A stretch of 5,566 nt of DNA from Nitrospira sp. UBA2083 (GTDB lineage: Bacteria > Nitrospirota > Nitrospiria > Nitrospirales > Nitrospiraceae). The notes beneath the pieces were generated by a model, which was not told the origin of the DNA, did no database searches, and worked only from the letters and a program-made list of their open reading frames with translations. Shown here piece after piece: positions 4,934 to 5,566 of the stretch (its first letter is position 1; the number at the start of each line of letters is the position of its first letter). Both the position numbers and the translations under genes were made by a program. The stretch is from positions 7,670-13,235 of the forward strand of contig DCZN01000062.1 in the NCBI GenBank assembly GCA_002331625.1, in the 5' to 3' direction.

Positions 4934-5201
4934 CTTGATGGGCGACGGCTATTCTCTCGGCACGGTCGAGTCGCGTTGCGCGACACGACGGTGCCCGACT
5001 CCACGTGGCACGGCGTCTCCGGACGCGGTGCCTCAGTAGAAACTCGTCCGACGGCCTGCCTTTCTGCGGAATTAGGGAAGTGCCCCTCGAGGCACGGGCA
5101 TACCCGACCCCACAGCTTCCCCTACTTATTCGGTATGGTCATAAATTCTGAACCCTCTCATAAGTGCGTCTCAGAAGCTCACGCTGTTGGCGAAAGAATG
5201 A

Positions 5202-5450
5202 GTGATAATGCTCTCTAAGCTGACTCCTTCATCACGTACTCGCGATGCCGCTAAGCGGCAGGAGTCCCTTGACCGAGGTCATACTTCGGATACCTGGCCG
5301 CCACATGTTTTTGATGCGGTCGTAGATATACTGGCAGAGATCCTCGTGGCGGAATACCAGCCGACCCATGCCATAGTTTCCTCTCCGCGCTTGACATTGT
5401 CCGAGAGTCAACGGCATCCTTCAGACCCTCAAGACGGCGGAGGAGCGTAA
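5202..5450 (+). CDS. Small protein encoded directly upstream of the recombinase
   Basis: An 82-residue (or 80-residue) protein. GTG 5202 and ATG 5208 are both possible starts; neither has a clear ribosome site (GAAAGA at 5192 is weak). The central part WPPHVFDAVVDILAEILVAE (about 32-51) is a convincing amphipathic helix after a Trp-Pro-Pro turn, while the N-terminal (Lys/Arg/Ser) and C-terminal (Ser/Pro/Gly) parts look disordered. Its stop TAA (5448-5450) is one base before the recombinase ATG, and the recombinase ribosome site lies in its last codons, so the two are translationally coupled. I do not recognise a named family. Short ORFs in this position beside serine recombinases could be accessory or directionality factors, but that is inference. 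Confidence 0.6.
   Translation: MIMLSKLTPSSRTRDAAKRQESLDRGHTSDTWPPHVFDAVVDILAEILVAEYQPTHAIVSSPRLTLSESQRHPSDPQDGGGA
5246..5260. repeat. Palindrome within the start of the small ORF, flanked by a second inverted repeat
   Basis: TGCCGCT (5246-5252), central A, AGCGGCA (5254-5260). Outside it GACTCC (5222-5227) and GGAGTC (5261-5266) form a second, asymmetrically spaced pair. It lies about 190 bases before the recombinase start. Confidence 0.65.
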
Positions 5451-5451
5451 T

Positions 5452-5566
5452 ATGCGTGCTGCGGTATACGCGAGAAAATCTACCGAACAAACTGGCGTGG
5501 CAGCCGAAGCTCGCTCCGTTACGCGACAGATTGAGAACGCCAGAGCATACGCCGAGTCTAAGGGCT
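5452..5566 (+). CDS. Serine recombinase (resolvase/integrase family), N-terminal 38 residues
   Basis: ATG 5452 with GGAGGAG (5439-5445) six bases upstream, an excellent ribosome site; the gene continues past the right edge. The sequence MRAAVYARKSTEQTGVAAEA and then RSVTRQIENARAYAESKG is the start of the serine recombinase catalytic domain: the first strand AAVYAR, the catalytic serine (Ser10 in Y-A-R-K-S) and the helix with Q-x-x-x-A-x-A-Y-A preceding K-G. These enzymes cut both DNA strands through a phosphoserine link. The R-K-S-T-E-Q start and S-V-T-R-Q-I-E helix are typical of the large recombinases that integrate and excise phages and integrative elements, but only the N-terminus is visible, so resolvase and large recombinase cannot be separated. 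It probably moves the element in this window. Confidence 0.9.
   Translation, partial: MRAAVYARKSTEQTGVAAEARSVTRQIENARAYAESKG

Larger units (their letters stand above)
4672..5201. other. Gene-free stretch between divergent toxin-antitoxin and recombinase operons
   Basis: Open frames on both strands here (such as 4976-5218 + and 4810-5004 -) have Arg/Ser/Pro-rich, unconserved-looking translations and no ribosome sites. The stretch holds a strong hairpin (4818-4852) and a short palindrome (4919-4933), listed separately. It must contain the promoter of the rightward operon; CATAAA near 5138 is a weak -10 candidate without a good -35. Confidence 0.55.
2225..5566. mobile_element. Probable integrated element, left part (serine recombinase type)
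   Basis: This boundary is an inference. The left limit is set where the CoaE-like start loses homology (after AAC 2222-2224) and the perfect palindrome begins. Everything to the right is accessory in character: two small conserved hypotheticals, two toxin-antitoxin modules of which one is broken, large gene-free stretches full of inverted repeats, and a serine recombinase at the right edge. The right end is outside the window. No target duplication or att core could be identified from one end only. Confidence 0.45.

Noticed and set aside
4976..5218. Open frame of 80 codons on the + strand before the recombinase operon
   Set aside because: Composition is Ser/Arg/His-rich, no ribosome site, and no segment resembles a folded domain; confidence too low to list.

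Overview
The window looks like a junction between a Gram-negative chromosome and an integrated mobile element. The chromosomal side (about 1-2224) carries the 3' end of a type II secretion gspC-like gene and a signal-peptide-bearing outer-membrane beta-barrel protein, so the host is diderm. The moderately high GC and the style of the barrel protein would suit Nitrospira or a relative, but that is an inference and no marker gene here proves it.

Layout. 1-650: GspC C-terminal part (homology region plus PDZ), + strand, open at the left edge. 758-1576: outer-membrane barrel protein, + strand. 1577-2185: about 600 bases without a convincing gene, with a pure (AAG)7 microsatellite and a C-rich tract. 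2198-2239: a strong ribosome site and nine codons (MIHVGLTGN) that look like the start of dephospho-CoA kinase, cut off exactly where a perfect 28-bp palindrome begins. I take this as the probable left edge of the element.

2272-3086, - strand: two small accessory genes, an 80-aa conserved hypothetical and a DUF6908-like protein. Each is preceded by a stem-loop. The upstream leader also has a 10-bp inverted repeat that could mask the ribosome site of the 80-aa gene. 3087-3573: no gene, with a nested stem-loop at 3133-3175. 3574-4671, - strand: two tandem toxin-antitoxin modules, a complete HigB/HigA-type pair with a near-consensus promoter and embedded palindromic operator, then a VapB-like antitoxin and a VapC/PIN toxin reduced to its two ends. 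4672-5201: no gene, but a strong hairpin and a short palindrome. 5202-5566, + strand: a small ORF and, after it, a serine recombinase that starts at 5452 and runs off the window.

How it fits together: the recombinase would move or integrate the element, the toxin-antitoxin operon would stabilise it, and the two small - strand genes look like conserved cargo of such elements. The right end of the element and most of the recombinase lie outside the window. All family names are from reading the translations; no database search was possible.
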